Source of the DNA: Aporhodopirellula aestuarii
Lineage (GTDB): Bacteria; Planctomycetota; Planctomycetia; Pirellulales; Pirellulaceae
Direction of reading: 5' to 3'
DNA: 64,000 bases
Assembly (NCBI RefSeq): GCF_023701485.1
Contig: NZ_JAMQBK010000046.1
Coordinates: 1 to 64,000 of the forward strand
Part shown: positions 18,578 to 27,363 of the stretch, piece by piece
Position numbering within the stretch: the first letter of the stretch is position 1
How the letters are laid out: each line of letters starts with the position of its first letter
Position numbers and translations under genes: made by a program
Notes under the pieces: model-generated
What the model saw: only the letters and a program-made list of their open reading frames with translations
Database searches by the model: none
Told to the model about the DNA's origin: nothing

Positions 18578-19066
18578 ATGGTACGACACGAAGCGGATCG
18601 AGAGGACCTCCTCGTTGAAGGCGTCAACTTGCCCGAACGTGGTAGGATTTCCGATTCACGAGATGATCACGCTTGGGTTCTAGGATGGCGGAGTCCGGCG
18701 GCAGTGAGCGTGTTCGACGGCGTCGATCCGGTATTCCAGTTCAACACGAGTGGGCAACTGCGTCGGGTTTATCTCGATGGCCAAAAACTCGCTGCTCAGA
18801 ACGGGCGTCTGTCCCAGATGGTTCGCACCGTCTCTGCAAACGGACGGATGACACTGCACCCGCAGGCTCTCTCGGACGAGCAACATTTGCGGGTGCACGA
18901 TCGCTTGGCTCAGACCAAAGCTGAGCTACTCAAAACACTCAACTCTGGCCAGATCATCGTCGAGACGATTGGCATGGAGCAAACTGAGTTTCTAGAACGA
19001 GTCCGCCGTTGGTGCGACGACTCGCTACCGGTGCAAGTCGCCGACAGCCCCAACGTGGCCGGCTAA
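18578..19066 (+). CDS. Conserved planctomycete-type protein of unknown function
   Basis: A 162-residue soluble protein. It begins ADREDLL after a few residues and carries a beta-rich core (DPVFQFNTSGQLRRVYLDG) followed by a helical C-terminal half. I recall this arrangement from planctomycete hypothetical proteins but not any function. No signal peptide or membrane helix. Confidence 0.65.
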   Translation: MVRHEADREDLLVEGVNLPERGRISDSRDDHAWVLGWRSPAAVSVFDGVDPVFQFNTSGQLRRVYLDGQKLAAQNGRLSQMVRTVSANGRMTLHPQALSDEQHLRVHDRLAQTKAELLKTLNSGQIIVETIGMEQTEFLERVRRWCDDSLPVQVADSPNVAG

Positions 19067-19239
19067 CCGCGCATCACCACATCTCGCGGCATCGGCATTC
19101 ACCAGGACGCTTTCGCGTTGGCCCCCGACCATACGTTGCGAACGATGTCATTTCGATTTCGGTTATCATGTGCCGAACCGAGCGATCGACACTGGCGTTG
19201 ATCCGGTGCTCCCCAACATCCCCACCTCCCACCGATCCC

Positions 19240-20355
19240 ATGTCGCCCACCATCCCGCCGCTCCCCGCCGCCCATCGTTATCCTGCACTCGTTTGCCTCC
19301 TTGCCAGCCTCTTGGCGTGTTCGTGGACGGTTTCGCCATTGCGTGCCGACGAACGGGTCACTCCCAAACGCCCAACTACGAGTGTCGAATCTGTAGAACG
19401 ATTCGAAGCGAACGTTCGGGCGAGCGTGATCGACCCACGCGTCCGGGCCTACCCCGAAATCGATTTCTTGATTGACCAACCCGATGGGAAACCAGCCGAC
19501 CTGCAGCAGGCTTGGTATGACCCACGAGTTCCTTCTCGCGGTCGGTTGGTCATTTGGCTGATGGCGCATAACTCGCCGCTTTTTGAACGACTCACCGGCT
19601 ATGGCCTCCATGCGATGCGGGTGCACTATGCCAACCGCTGGTTCTCAAAGTGTTGTCAACAGACGCCGGTAGATCCTGAGTGTCGCGGGAACCTGCGGCT
19701 CGAGGCCGCGACCGGGTTGGATGCCAGTGATGAAGTCGATATCGCGAAACCCGATGCGATGGCCGAGCGTGCCTATCGGTTTGTAAAATGGTTGGCTGAC
19801 GAAGAAGCCGAAGGCGATTGGGGGCAATTTTTGAACGCCGACAAATCAGACCTCGATTGGGACAAGGTTATCGTCGCGGGCAGCTCACACGGATCGACGA
19901 CGGCGTCTCGCTTCGCCAAACATCAAAAAGTGGCACGCGTTGTTGCGTTGTGCGGCCCGCGGGACCAGCATCAAACATGGCAATCGCTGCCCTCAGCGAC
20001 GCCCGCCAACCGCTACTTCGCGTTCTCCCACGTGCTCGATCAGGGATGGGTGGAGGACCACTATTGCCGCAGCTGGGAAATGCTCGGGCTCAATGAATTT
20101 GGTCCGATCGTCAACGTGGATCAATCCGCACCACCGTACGGAAATACTCGCCGGCTCGTGACCGATGCCGATGTCGGCGGCAACGCCGGCCGTGCCCACA
20201 GCAGTGTGACACCGGGCCGTGCCGCGGCAAAAGACTCGTCAACGGGTGCATACCTGCACGAACCGGTCTGGGAATACCTCTTCACGCACCCCGTGGATCA
20301 AGTCGGCAGCCCCGTTCCACGAGACCCCGGTTGCGACCACGACCAGAAACAGTAG
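19240..20355 (+). CDS. Secreted alpha/beta-hydrolase-like protein (BPSS1187-like)
   Basis: A 371-residue exported protein with a signal peptide (YPALVCLLASLLACSWTVSPLRA). The fold signature is an alpha/beta hydrolase with the nucleophile elbow GSSHGS near residue 213 and strands VIVAG and VVALCGP around it; a candidate acid/His lies further on (VLDQGWVEDHY). The overall pattern resembles the BPSS1187 family of uncharacterised secreted hydrolases. The frame opens at 19009, overlapping the previous gene, but the signal peptide sets ATG 19240. Substrate unknown. A long gene-poor region begins after its stop. Confidence 0.75.
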   Translation: MSPTIPPLPAAHRYPALVCLLASLLACSWTVSPLRADERVTPKRPTTSVESVERFEANVRASVIDPRVRAYPEIDFLIDQPDGKPADLQQAWYDPRVPSRGRLVIWLMAHNSPLFERLTGYGLHAMRVHYANRWFSKCCQQTPVDPECRGNLRLEAATGLDASDEVDIAKPDAMAERAYRFVKWLADEEAEGDWGQFLNADKSDLDWDKVIVAGSSHGSTTASRFAKHQKVARVVALCGPRDQHQTWQSLPSATPANRYFAFSHVLDQGWVEDHYCRSWEMLGLNEFGPIVNVDQSAPPYGNTRRLVTDADVGGNAGRAHSSVTPGRAAAKDSSTGAYLHEPVWEYLFTHPVDQVGSPVPRDPGCDHDQKQ

Positions 20356-21066
20356 CCCACAACAACAGCAACTCGGTGGGCATAAGCTCCGTGGCCTAGC
20401 CGACTTCCGGGGTTTCAGCGCCAATTCTTTCGTTTACCGTTACCGGTGCTTTTTCAGCATTGATAATAGATGTGAAACCGAACGGCTCGCGCCGATCCGC
20501 TACACGAACCACCGGTGAGTGCGAAGGTAGATGGCAGTGGGTGTGAGCCCTCCGGTTTGAACAGCTCAATGTTCAGGTTGGATAACGTACCAGTCGGCGA
20601 TTGTCAGCCTTACCGGCTCGCCTCCTTCATTGGAAAATGACCCGACCAACATTCTCTGAAAGTTGTAGCTTGCGAGGGATCGACGTTCGACGCTCAATTG
20701 GTTGCTCGTAGCCATCGGCGGACAAATTCTCGGTGGATGCCAATCGGGGCCGCGGCACGATGCTCCACCCAATTGAGGTTTGCTAGCAGAGCAATGGTCA
20801 GGGTACCGGTTTACGAACCTTGTGGCGAAGTATTCATTGCGGCTCACCAACCCGAGCCCGACACTGAGTCGCCCCGATGGCTTCGTCATTCCGATTGTCT
20901 CCAAACATGAAGCGGCACCGGTTTCGGTACCGAATCAACCAACGGTTCGCCCCCCAAAAGCTCTGGTGGAGATGCATTATGATTCTGACGCAGAAATGAA
21001 TTCGTTGATCTCCGTCTCCGTTCGCTGGTTCAATGCGTCGCATAAGCCTCCACGATCCACGCAGGG
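20356..21066. other. Long non-coding stretch with one copy of a dispersed repeat
   Basis: About 710 bases. Overlapping frames on both strands (for example 20566-20904 minus and 20780-21070 plus) show no motif, ribosome site or consistent codon use. One copy of a 58-bp repeat shared with 29214-29271 lies at 20445-20502. This may be decayed coding DNA. Confidence 0.45.
20445..20502. repeat. 58-bp dispersed intergenic repeat, copy A
   Basis: It aligns without gaps to 29214-29271 with 46 of 58 identical bases counted by hand. Shared blocks are GGTGCTTT, AGCATTGA, GCGCCG and TCCGCTA. A further similar segment (GAGCCCTCCGGTT) lies about 40 bases downstream, matching GAGCCCTTCGGTT after copy B. Confidence 0.6.
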
Positions 21067-21435
21067 ATGACCGTACGAATGCTGATACAAATCAACCCCC
21101 GCCACCGGTGTCCATCATGCGGCGTCCCGCGAATCGCCGAGTGTTACTTTGCCGCCATCCGCATCCCCATTTTTGGACGCAAACGCCCTCGATACGTGTG
21201 CATTTCCTGCCACACACACATTTGGTACCAAGCCGAACAGTCGATTGCCCTGCTTCTCGTGCGGATCTGCCTGTTCACACTTTTGCTGACGTGGGGACTC
21301 GGTATTCCCAGCATCGCGAGCATTCAATTTGGTCTGTATTTTGTTGTTTGTATCATCGTGGGCGTCCTGCTCACGATGATAGACGTGTTGCGTGGGACCG
21401 TGAAAGCGAAGCCGAGCACTCTCTTACAGGGTTAA
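21067..21435 (+). CDS. Small membrane protein with an N-terminal zinc ribbon
   Basis: A 122-residue protein. Two C-x2-C pairs (CPSC, CISC; about 30 residues apart) form a probable zinc ribbon, followed by two transmembrane helices (IALLLVRICLFTLLLTWG and FGLYFVVCIIVGVLL). Start ATG 21067; ATG 21076 is also possible. No family recognised. It sits alone in the accessory stretch. Confidence 0.6.
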   Translation: MTVRMLIQINPRHRCPSCGVPRIAECYFAAIRIPIFGRKRPRYVCISCHTHIWYQAEQSIALLLVRICLFTLLLTWGLGIPSIASIQFGLYFVVCIIVGVLLTMIDVLRGTVKAKPSTLLQG

Positions 21436-21704
21436 AGTGAGGCGGAAGGGATAGCGCAGCGGACCATGTGAGGCGGCGGTCCTGATCACTAACTGGCAGC
21501 TTGCGTTTCACGCCTTTCTTGCTTTTGGCAATGGCAATGAACCTTTCAAGGCGATGAGGCCTCCGATTGCTACGTCTACTGTGTTTTCGCCTCGCAGGCC
21601 GAAAGCGTAAATGACAATCCAAGGTGGAGCGATCGGATTTTTTGGACAAACAAGCAGGTTTCCGAACCCGTCTACAACCAACACGATTGTCGAATCAAAC
21701 CATC

Positions 21705-22157
21705 ATGTGTCTTGTGCTCTACCTCGCGTCAAACGGGAAACTACCAGCGATCGACTGGGACGCATCCGCGCCGAGCTTCTACGTCACCCCAAACGATCCC
21801 GCTGCATCCAATGCCGCGGCTCAATTCACGAAAACGAACCTGGCCTACGTCGGCTCAGACAACGGTTGTGGATGCGGATTCCGAGCTGAACACGACTACG
21901 CGATTGATGATCCGGAGCAACTTGCTTCCAAAACCGACAACCAGCGGCGGTTACATGATTACTTGGTCGCTTGCCTCTCCGAAGAAGGTTCAGTGGAACT
22001 ATTCAGTTGCTGGAGTGGCGACGAATCACTACCACGTGAACATGAGCGAACAGTCAAGATTTCAGAACTGCTGTCGGAAGATTTCTTTTTTCTTGAACGG
22101 CAACTGACGATCGTGACCGCAGACTCTGATTTCAATCCTCCGACAACGGATTCATGA
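21705..22157 (+). CDS. Conserved hypothetical protein with a GCGCGF motif
   Basis: A 150-residue soluble protein starting MCLVLYLAS with a central GSDNGCGCGF motif near residue 60. I recall hypothetical proteins that share the MC-x-x-x-YLAS start and the GCGCGF core across several phyla, but no function. The cysteine-rich core could bind metal. The open frame extends upstream to 21624, but the family-like start fixes ATG 21705. The next gene begins 34 bases after its stop. Confidence 0.65.
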   Translation: MCLVLYLASNGKLPAIDWDASAPSFYVTPNDPAASNAAAQFTKTNLAYVGSDNGCGCGFRAEHDYAIDDPEQLASKTDNQRRLHDYLVACLSEEGSVELFSCWSGDESLPREHERTVKISELLSEDFFFLERQLTIVTADSDFNPPTTDS

Positions 22158-22191
22158 CCAACCCTGACCGTTCGAGTGAGTGAGTCTTAAC

Positions 22192-23007
22192 ATGTTTTTA
22201 TCCCAAGGATCCTTCGGCAAACCACGTTCTGACGTGGACTCAGAGATGGTGCGAGACACGCTTGATGGCTATTTGTCGGCACTTCGAAAGAATGGCCAAA
22301 TTTGTGGCGAAGCTCTGCATGCGGTTTCTGGTGGGAGTGCGATCGCCTACGCATATCTCGTTCGGCCCGATTCAATCACCCGCCAATACCATTCGCGCTA
22401 TGGCATCCAGGATCTAGACGGCGTTTGCGAACTATTTGGGCAAGAACCCAGTTGGCAAGTTTTGGCGGATGAGATTCCTGCGGATTTTCCAGACGTTAGA
22501 ACGGCGTCATCGTTGTGCCTGTTCCCATCCGCGTTCGACGGCCAATCGCCAGTCTGCTCGATGGATACCTGGGATCGCTTCCCGACATACTTGATCCCGA
22601 TTGATAACGACGAATGCGAACGGCTGTGTTTCTGGTCTCGCGAATACAATCGCATGGACGACATTTGGTTGTCATCGGGTGAGTTGGAGGTTCCCGCGTA
22701 CGAGCAACTGGCCTCACCGTCCTCGCTGCTTTCGAAACAGGGTCGGAAACTCGCGTTGGCAGTGGAATCGGCACTTCACATACCGGTCTACTACTTCTTG
22801 ATGCGATATTATGGGCGAGGTGAGTGCGAATCGGAGCGTCGGTGCCCCGGTTGTGGCAAACACTGGCGACGCGATACCGACACGGAACTGACGCACTTTT
22901 GGAATTTCCCATTCCGATGCGAGCAGTGCAGATTGGTTTCGCAATTTGCGAGCGCCAGCTACGACGATTCCTACGCACACATTGGTGAATTCCAGACCAA
23001 ATCATAA
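22192..23007 (+). CDS. Zinc-ribbon protein, DUF2310-like
   Basis: A 271-residue protein whose C-terminus holds a treble-clef or ribbon pattern: CPGCGKHW, then about 25 residues later CEQCRLVS. That spacing and the RLVS ending resemble DUF2310, described as a possible nucleic-acid-binding zinc-ribbon family. The N-terminal 200 residues are an alpha/beta domain with no motif. An in-frame ATG lies at 22180; ATG 22192 (MFLSQG) looks equally good. Function unknown. Confidence 0.6.
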   Translation: MFLSQGSFGKPRSDVDSEMVRDTLDGYLSALRKNGQICGEALHAVSGGSAIAYAYLVRPDSITRQYHSRYGIQDLDGVCELFGQEPSWQVLADEIPADFPDVRTASSLCLFPSAFDGQSPVCSMDTWDRFPTYLIPIDNDECERLCFWSREYNRMDDIWLSSGELEVPAYEQLASPSSLLSKQGRKLALAVESALHIPVYYFLMRYYGRGECESERRCPGCGKHWRRDTDTELTHFWNFPFRCEQCRLVSQFASASYDDSYAHIGEFQTKS

Positions 23008-23405
23008 AACCTCGTGGCATAGTAAGCGATTCGCAAAAGTCGTCAGACAGGGTCAAATGCGGTAGCGGCAGGGGCAGTCTCTCTCCGGGACGCAGAGTCC
23101 GACTCTCCCAGAGGAAGGTTGCGTCAGCTGTTTGCCCTCTGGAAGCACCGCGTTAAACACGATTCCCTTGGCCGATTGCGCAACTCCGACGCTCGGGATT
23201 GCGTACGAATTTGAACTGCATGAGATCCCAGCGGGAGGCACTTCGTCGGCGATGTACGCCGTGCGTCGGTCGGGTAAAATGAATGTGGCAGGCAGACGGG
23301 TGAAGACCGGATCACGGGTCTGGGTTGCCAATTGACACCATTCCTTCAAACGTCGGATTTTGCATTAATTGCTTATCCGACCGATGGCATCCGAATATCA
23401 ATCTG
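23008..23405. other. Non-coding stretch, nothing recognised
   Basis: About 400 bases. Short frames on both strands are Ser/Arg/Pro-rich and overlap each other. No structure or RNA gene recognised. Confidence 0.4.
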
Positions 23406-23819
23406 ATGAAAACTATCATCACAGTCGGTATCGCAATCATCATTGGGCTCCTTGGGACGGCGGTCCTGCGAGATCCCCTGAGCGGCAACCTCCCTCTGGC
23501 GACATCGTTTCTCGTTTCGATCTCGGCCGGTATTTTCGTCGGCAACCGCGTCGCGACTGGGTTGGCTCGAACGCCGGTTCGGCATCGGCACGTTCCAGCT
23601 CAACGCACCAGTCCCAATCCAAGACCGTTCGCCGATCGTCTGGCGCGGTACGCAGCGACGGGATCGAAGGGCGTCGGACAGCATGGCATGCAATCGGGGT
23701 CAGGCATGCCGTTTTGGAGGGCAAATATCACACTCAAACGCACCCCACCAAAAAGCCCTTCGTACATTCGACGTGTCCTTCGCCGGATTCGCTTTATCCT
23801 GATCCGGAGCCGCGGATGA
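23406..23819 (+). CDS. Possible small membrane protein
   Basis: A 137-residue reading starting MKTIITVGIAIIIGLLG with two hydrophobic segments in the first 50 residues. The rest is Arg/Pro/Ser-rich and looks like out-of-frame sequence, so either the protein is truncated by a frameshift near 23570 or only the first part is meaningful. Weak support. Confidence 0.35.
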   Translation: MKTIITVGIAIIIGLLGTAVLRDPLSGNLPLATSFLVSISAGIFVGNRVATGLARTPVRHRHVPAQRTSPNPRPFADRLARYAATGSKGVGQHGMQSGSGMPFWRANITLKRTPPKSPSYIRRVLRRIRFILIRSRG

Positions 23820-23930
23820 TTACTCCCTTGCACCGCCGGACGGCTAACGTTTACTTGCAGACAAAACCATTCGCTCGTCCTCGGCGACGGGAATGTTTGC
23901 CGCTCTGAAACCTTCCCAGCGTCTCATCTG

Positions 23931-24692
23931 ATGATCCCCAACCCGTATTCGTTGCCCGCATCGCTAGAGCATCACCGATACTTTACCGATGACATTACAC
24001 TGCTGCCCGTGAGTACCATTTGGCGAACCATGCGAGGGCAGCCTTCCTTCGTCCGTACGCTCGCCTTCACCTACTTGCTTGCGCGGAAAGCTCTGGGCAA
24101 GCGTCTGCCCGCAAACCACGCGACTCAATACCCGCCGGCCCTCACAGAAATCACCCAAGCAGAGGTTTTCGACGACGCGACCCAAGCAATCGCCGATTTC
24201 GATAACGATTGCCATGCCGCCGGCATGGACCACGCAGGGTATTTTGCCCCCAGCTGGATTGGCGGAAAACGCGGAGTGCTCTCGGTTTCGATCAATCAAC
24301 GCGGGATCGTCTGGTGCACCTCGACTTGGTTTGAAATCCTCGTCCGTGACAGCCGAGTTACCCGTGTCGTCTTTGCGTGTCATTCCGAAGCTGCAGACGG
24401 GACGGAACTGCACACGGCTGCGGACACGCCCGATGACTTGTATCAGCAACTGATACCGCCAAATGTTGAGGTGGAGCGGGTTCCTATCACCTCAAACGCT
24501 TCCGAAGTGATCGCCCGCCACGAGGCGCGAATCACAAATCGAACGGACCTGATCTCGCTGGATCCGACGTCACTCATTTCGCACCTCGAGCAACGCAGCT
24601 TAGCACAAGTCGATTTCATGGTTTCGAAGGGGTTCTACTCGCAGCTCACCCAAGACGAAGTGCAGCGACTGCGGAACGACAAGCGATCCTAG
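23931..24692 (+). CDS. Hypothetical soluble protein
   Basis: A 253-residue protein with well-balanced composition and a predicted alpha/beta fold (VLSVSINQRGIVWCTS, RVVFACHSE). No signal peptide, helix or catalytic motif recognised. ATG 23931 is preceded by no clear ribosome site. It is one of several unknown plus-strand genes between 21 and 25 kb. Confidence 0.65.
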   Translation: MIPNPYSLPASLEHHRYFTDDITLLPVSTIWRTMRGQPSFVRTLAFTYLLARKALGKRLPANHATQYPPALTEITQAEVFDDATQAIADFDNDCHAAGMDHAGYFAPSWIGGKRGVLSVSINQRGIVWCTSTWFEILVRDSRVTRVVFACHSEAADGTELHTAADTPDDLYQQLIPPNVEVERVPITSNASEVIARHEARITNRTDLISLDPTSLISHLEQRSLAQVDFMVSKGFYSQLTQDEVQRLRNDKRS

Positions 24693-24759
24693 AATGGTCA
24701 ATAAAGTGATCGGCATCCACTTTCAACTTCGAATCTGATCATAGGGTATGAGGCGTTTG

Positions 24760-25248
24760 ATGGCAAAGAAATCGAGTCAAAAAAGAAAGCGACAAAGCAA
24801 AAAGAAACGATCACGCCACAATCAGGATCCGACCGCCCCAAAGCCGATCACGCGACTTCAGCTGGGTATCGTGATCACAATCGGCCTTGGGCTTGCCGCA
24901 CTCATCGTGGTCAACACCGAGGCGATGGATCGACCAATCACAGTTGCATTGATATCCATTTGCATCGGAATCGCACTGATCATCGTCGGGGCTTTCAGTG
25001 CACCCCACGCCTGGGTAGAAGCGGTCGATGATGCAACTCGCCACAGGTCTTATCGAGAAGGAGGCCGACGACTCAATCCGCTCCTGTCGAAGATCCAAAA
25101 AGTGACCGTACCGCTGCTGTTCTTATTCAGCTTCGTCAACGTGCTCTTAAACCCCAGACGAACGTGGCCCGCAATCGCGTGGATCGGATCAGGGAGCATT
25201 TTGATTTTTGGAACGATCGTGATGCTGGCGGCATTGAGTGACGGGTAG
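24760..25248 (+). CDS. Small membrane protein with a Lys/Arg-rich N-terminus
   Basis: A 162-residue protein. The first 25 residues are strongly basic (KKSSQKRKRQSKKKR), followed by four hydrophobic segments in two pairs. GAGG at 24749-24752, spaced 7 bases from ATG 24760, favours this start over the upstream ATG 24748. The basic start would lie in the cytoplasm by the positive-inside rule and may touch nucleic acid or phospholipid. Function unknown. Confidence 0.65.
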   Translation: MAKKSSQKRKRQSKKKRSRHNQDPTAPKPITRLQLGIVITIGLGLAALIVVNTEAMDRPITVALISICIGIALIIVGAFSAPHAWVEAVDDATRHRSYREGGRRLNPLLSKIQKVTVPLLFLFSFVNVLLNPRRTWPAIAWIGSGSILIFGTIVMLAALSDG

Positions 25249-25285
25249 CCTTCTACCGAGCTAGCAGAATTTGAATTCACATAAC

Positions 25286-25291
25286 AGGAGG
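25286..25291 (+). promoter_or_regulatory. Strong Shine-Dalgarno site for the ADP-ribosylglycohydrolase gene
   Basis: AGGAGG lies 9 bases before ATG 25301. It is one of the few canonical ribosome sites in this window and decides the start against the in-frame ATG 25271. Confidence 0.7.
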
Positions 25292-25300
25292 AACGTTCAC

Positions 25301-26104
25301 ATGATTGGCGCAATTGTCGGCGATGTGATCGGTTCGTATTTCGAGCACTACCCCACCAAGACCACCAACTTCGAATTGTACTCGGAGAACTCCTTCTTCA
25401 CTGACGACACGGTGCTAACCGTGGCGGTCGCGGACTGGATTCTCAATGGTGGTGAACTGTATCGGTACTTCCACGATTACGTCGATCGATACCCAGGGGC
25501 TGGTTATGGTGGCACATTCATCAACTCGGCCAGATGTCGAGAGACTGAGCCATACGGCAGTTGGGGAAATGGTTCAGCGATGCGAGTTTCGCCGGTTGCC
25601 TACGCTCGGGATTCGCTGGCGGAAGTGCTCTTGCTCGCTGAGCAGACGGCGGTTGTGACGCACAATCATCCCGACGGAATTCTCGGTGCGATGGCGGTAG
25701 CAGGAAGCGTTTTCGTCGCCCGCCAAGGTGGAACCAAAGATGACATTCGGAAGTTTGTGGAGAGCGAAATCGGCTATGACGCATCCCGTTCGCTCGATTC
25801 GATTCGACCAGCTTATTCTTTCGATGTTTCTTGTTCTGGGTCGGTCCCCGAATCAATCATTGCGTTCTTGGAATCGTCGTCGGTGGAGGATGCGGTCCGG
25901 TTAGCGATTTCGCTCGGCGGCGACTCCGACACGATGGCATGTATCGCCGGCGCCATCGCAGAACCGTTTTACGGCGGAGTTCCTGAAAGCCTGTGGTCGC
26001 CCGCGCGTGATCGACTCGCCCCCGAGCTCAACGAAACGATCGAAGCATTTCGACGTTCGTTTCACATGACATGGTTTCAGGTGACGACGCAACATTCCTG
26101 TTAG
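25301..26104 (+). CDS. ADP-ribosylglycohydrolase family protein
   Basis: A 267-residue DraG/ARH-type hydrolase that would remove ADP-ribose from proteins or small molecules. Metal-binding motifs are intact: GAIVGDVIGS at the start, FFTDDT near residues 32-37, and GGDSDTMACIAGAI near residues 206-219, matching the family's dinuclear Mg site. No ADP-ribosyltransferase gene is nearby, so the substrate is unknown. Its stop codon overlaps the stop of the convergent FHA-pseudokinase gene (26101-26104), an extremely tight convergent arrangement. Confidence 0.9.
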   Translation: MIGAIVGDVIGSYFEHYPTKTTNFELYSENSFFTDDTVLTVAVADWILNGGELYRYFHDYVDRYPGAGYGGTFINSARCRETEPYGSWGNGSAMRVSPVAYARDSLAEVLLLAEQTAVVTHNHPDGILGAMAVAGSVFVARQGGTKDDIRKFVESEIGYDASRSLDSIRPAYSFDVSCSGSVPESIIAFLESSSVEDAVRLAISLGGDSDTMACIAGAIAEPFYGGVPESLWSPARDRLAPELNETIEAFRRSFHMTWFQVTTQHSC

Positions 26105-27351
26105 ACTTTCATACCGCTCAGCATTCCGACTCGCTTGAGTTCGGCTAGTAACTCGGTAGAGTCATCGTAGCGGTCCTTGGGGTTCACCTCGATCATCTTC
26201 ATCACCAGCGAACTGAAACGTTCGTCGACTCCGAATTGAATCGATTTAGGTGGACGAGGACGAGCCCCCATTAGCAATGAGATCAGGTGCGGTAGACTGG
26301 TTGCCGGGTATGGCGGGTGACCGGTCAGGAGGGTGTACATGGTCGCTCCGAGTCCGAATTGATCGGAGCGTTCGTCGATTTCGTCGACACCCGTTACGCG
26401 TTCTGGGGCCATGTAGCCGAGATCGCCGATGACTTCGCCGGGTTTGGTCAAGCGTGAAGCGTCGGTGAGCTCGAGCGCGCGGGCAAAGATCAGATCGGAC
26501 AAGAGAAACGCCTTGTCGCTCGAGCGTCGCAAAAGATTGGCTGGTGTGACGTTGCGGTGTACCACTTGATGACGATGGGCTTCTTCCAGCGCTGAGCCGA
26601 TGTCGATGCCGACCCGCCAGACTTGCTTCCAATCGAGCATCCCCGAAATACCGATGTCGTCGATTAGCTCGGAGACGCTTTTGCCCTCGACCCAATCGGT
26701 GACGCACCAACAATGCGGACCACTTCGCCCAGCCATCCTTAAGCGGACGATGTTGGGGTGTTTGATCGGCATGACGGTCTTCATCGCTCGGATGAATCGC
26801 TCGCGTTGAACGTCGGACGAAGCGAGTTGGGGACGGAGGACTTTGATCGCGACGGCGCGATTGTGTTTGGTATCAGTACCGCGAAAGACAACACTCGTCG
26901 GGCTGGTGGCAACAATCGCTTCGATCTCAAATCTTTCTTGAAACGTTTGACCGACGAGGTCGCGTAGCGATGACTCGACGGCTTTGGAAGCCTGTTTCAC
27001 TAGGCCAGCGGTGTCGGTTCCGGGGTGAGCGGCCATGGTCGCCGCGTCGAGAGAGTCATCCATCTCCAATCTGAGGCGGGTGTCTCCAATTTGGAACACG
27101 GTCCCGACGCTAATCGGCATGCTGTCGGTAATCGTTTTCCCGTTGACGTTAACGCCACCCACGCCACCACGATCCAAGAGGACATAACGACCATCAACCT
27201 TTCGCAATTCACAATGGATACGGCTGAGACGCGGATCGCGAATTTTGGTATCGCTATCGCTGCCTCGTCCGATCACCAATGGTTCCTCGTTGGGGACAGG
27301 AAACTTCCTACCGGCGTCGGGGCCGGCGATGATCGTTACTTGATGAGTCAT
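26101..27351 (-). CDS. FHA domain-pseudokinase fusion
   Basis: A 416-residue cytoplasmic protein. Residues about 1-95 form an FHA phosphothreonine-binding domain with the key residues present (VIGRG, SRIH, NVNG). Residues about 143-405 are a Hanks-type kinase fold that keeps the VAIK lysine and the APE and D-Q-F-G-L-G elements. It lacks the Gly-rich loop (ATSPTS), the alphaC Glu (RFIRAMK), the HRD Asp and catalytic-loop Lys (HRNVTPAN) and the Phe/Gly of DFG (SDLIF). It should therefore be inactive. It lies 12 bases downstream of an active kinase gene, so an FHA-mediated kinase-pseudokinase complex is likely (inference). Confidence 0.88.
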   Translation of the reverse strand: MTHQVTIIAGPDAGRKFPVPNEEPLVIGRGSDSDTKIRDPRLSRIHCELRKVDGRYVLLDRGGVGGVNVNGKTITDSMPISVGTVFQIGDTRLRLEMDDSLDAATMAAHPGTDTAGLVKQASKAVESSLRDLVGQTFQERFEIEAIVATSPTSVVFRGTDTKHNRAVAIKVLRPQLASSDVQRERFIRAMKTVMPIKHPNIVRLRMAGRSGPHCWCVTDWVEGKSVSELIDDIGISGMLDWKQVWRVGIDIGSALEEAHRHQVVHRNVTPANLLRRSSDKAFLLSDLIFARALELTDASRLTKPGEVIGDLGYMAPERVTGVDEIDERSDQFGLGATMYTLLTGHPPYPATSLPHLISLLMGARPRPPKSIQFGVDERFSSLVMKMIEVNPKDRYDDSTELLAELKRVGMLSGMKV

Positions 27352-27363
27352 GAAAGAGTTTTT

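Noticed and set aside
20566-21070. Overlapping ORFs in the gene-poor stretch
   Set aside because: Frames on both strands overlap, composition is random-like, and none shows a start signal.
18006-25260. Integron cassette array
   Set aside because: Small same-strand genes suggested it, but I found no repeated attC-like hairpins between genes and no integrase.
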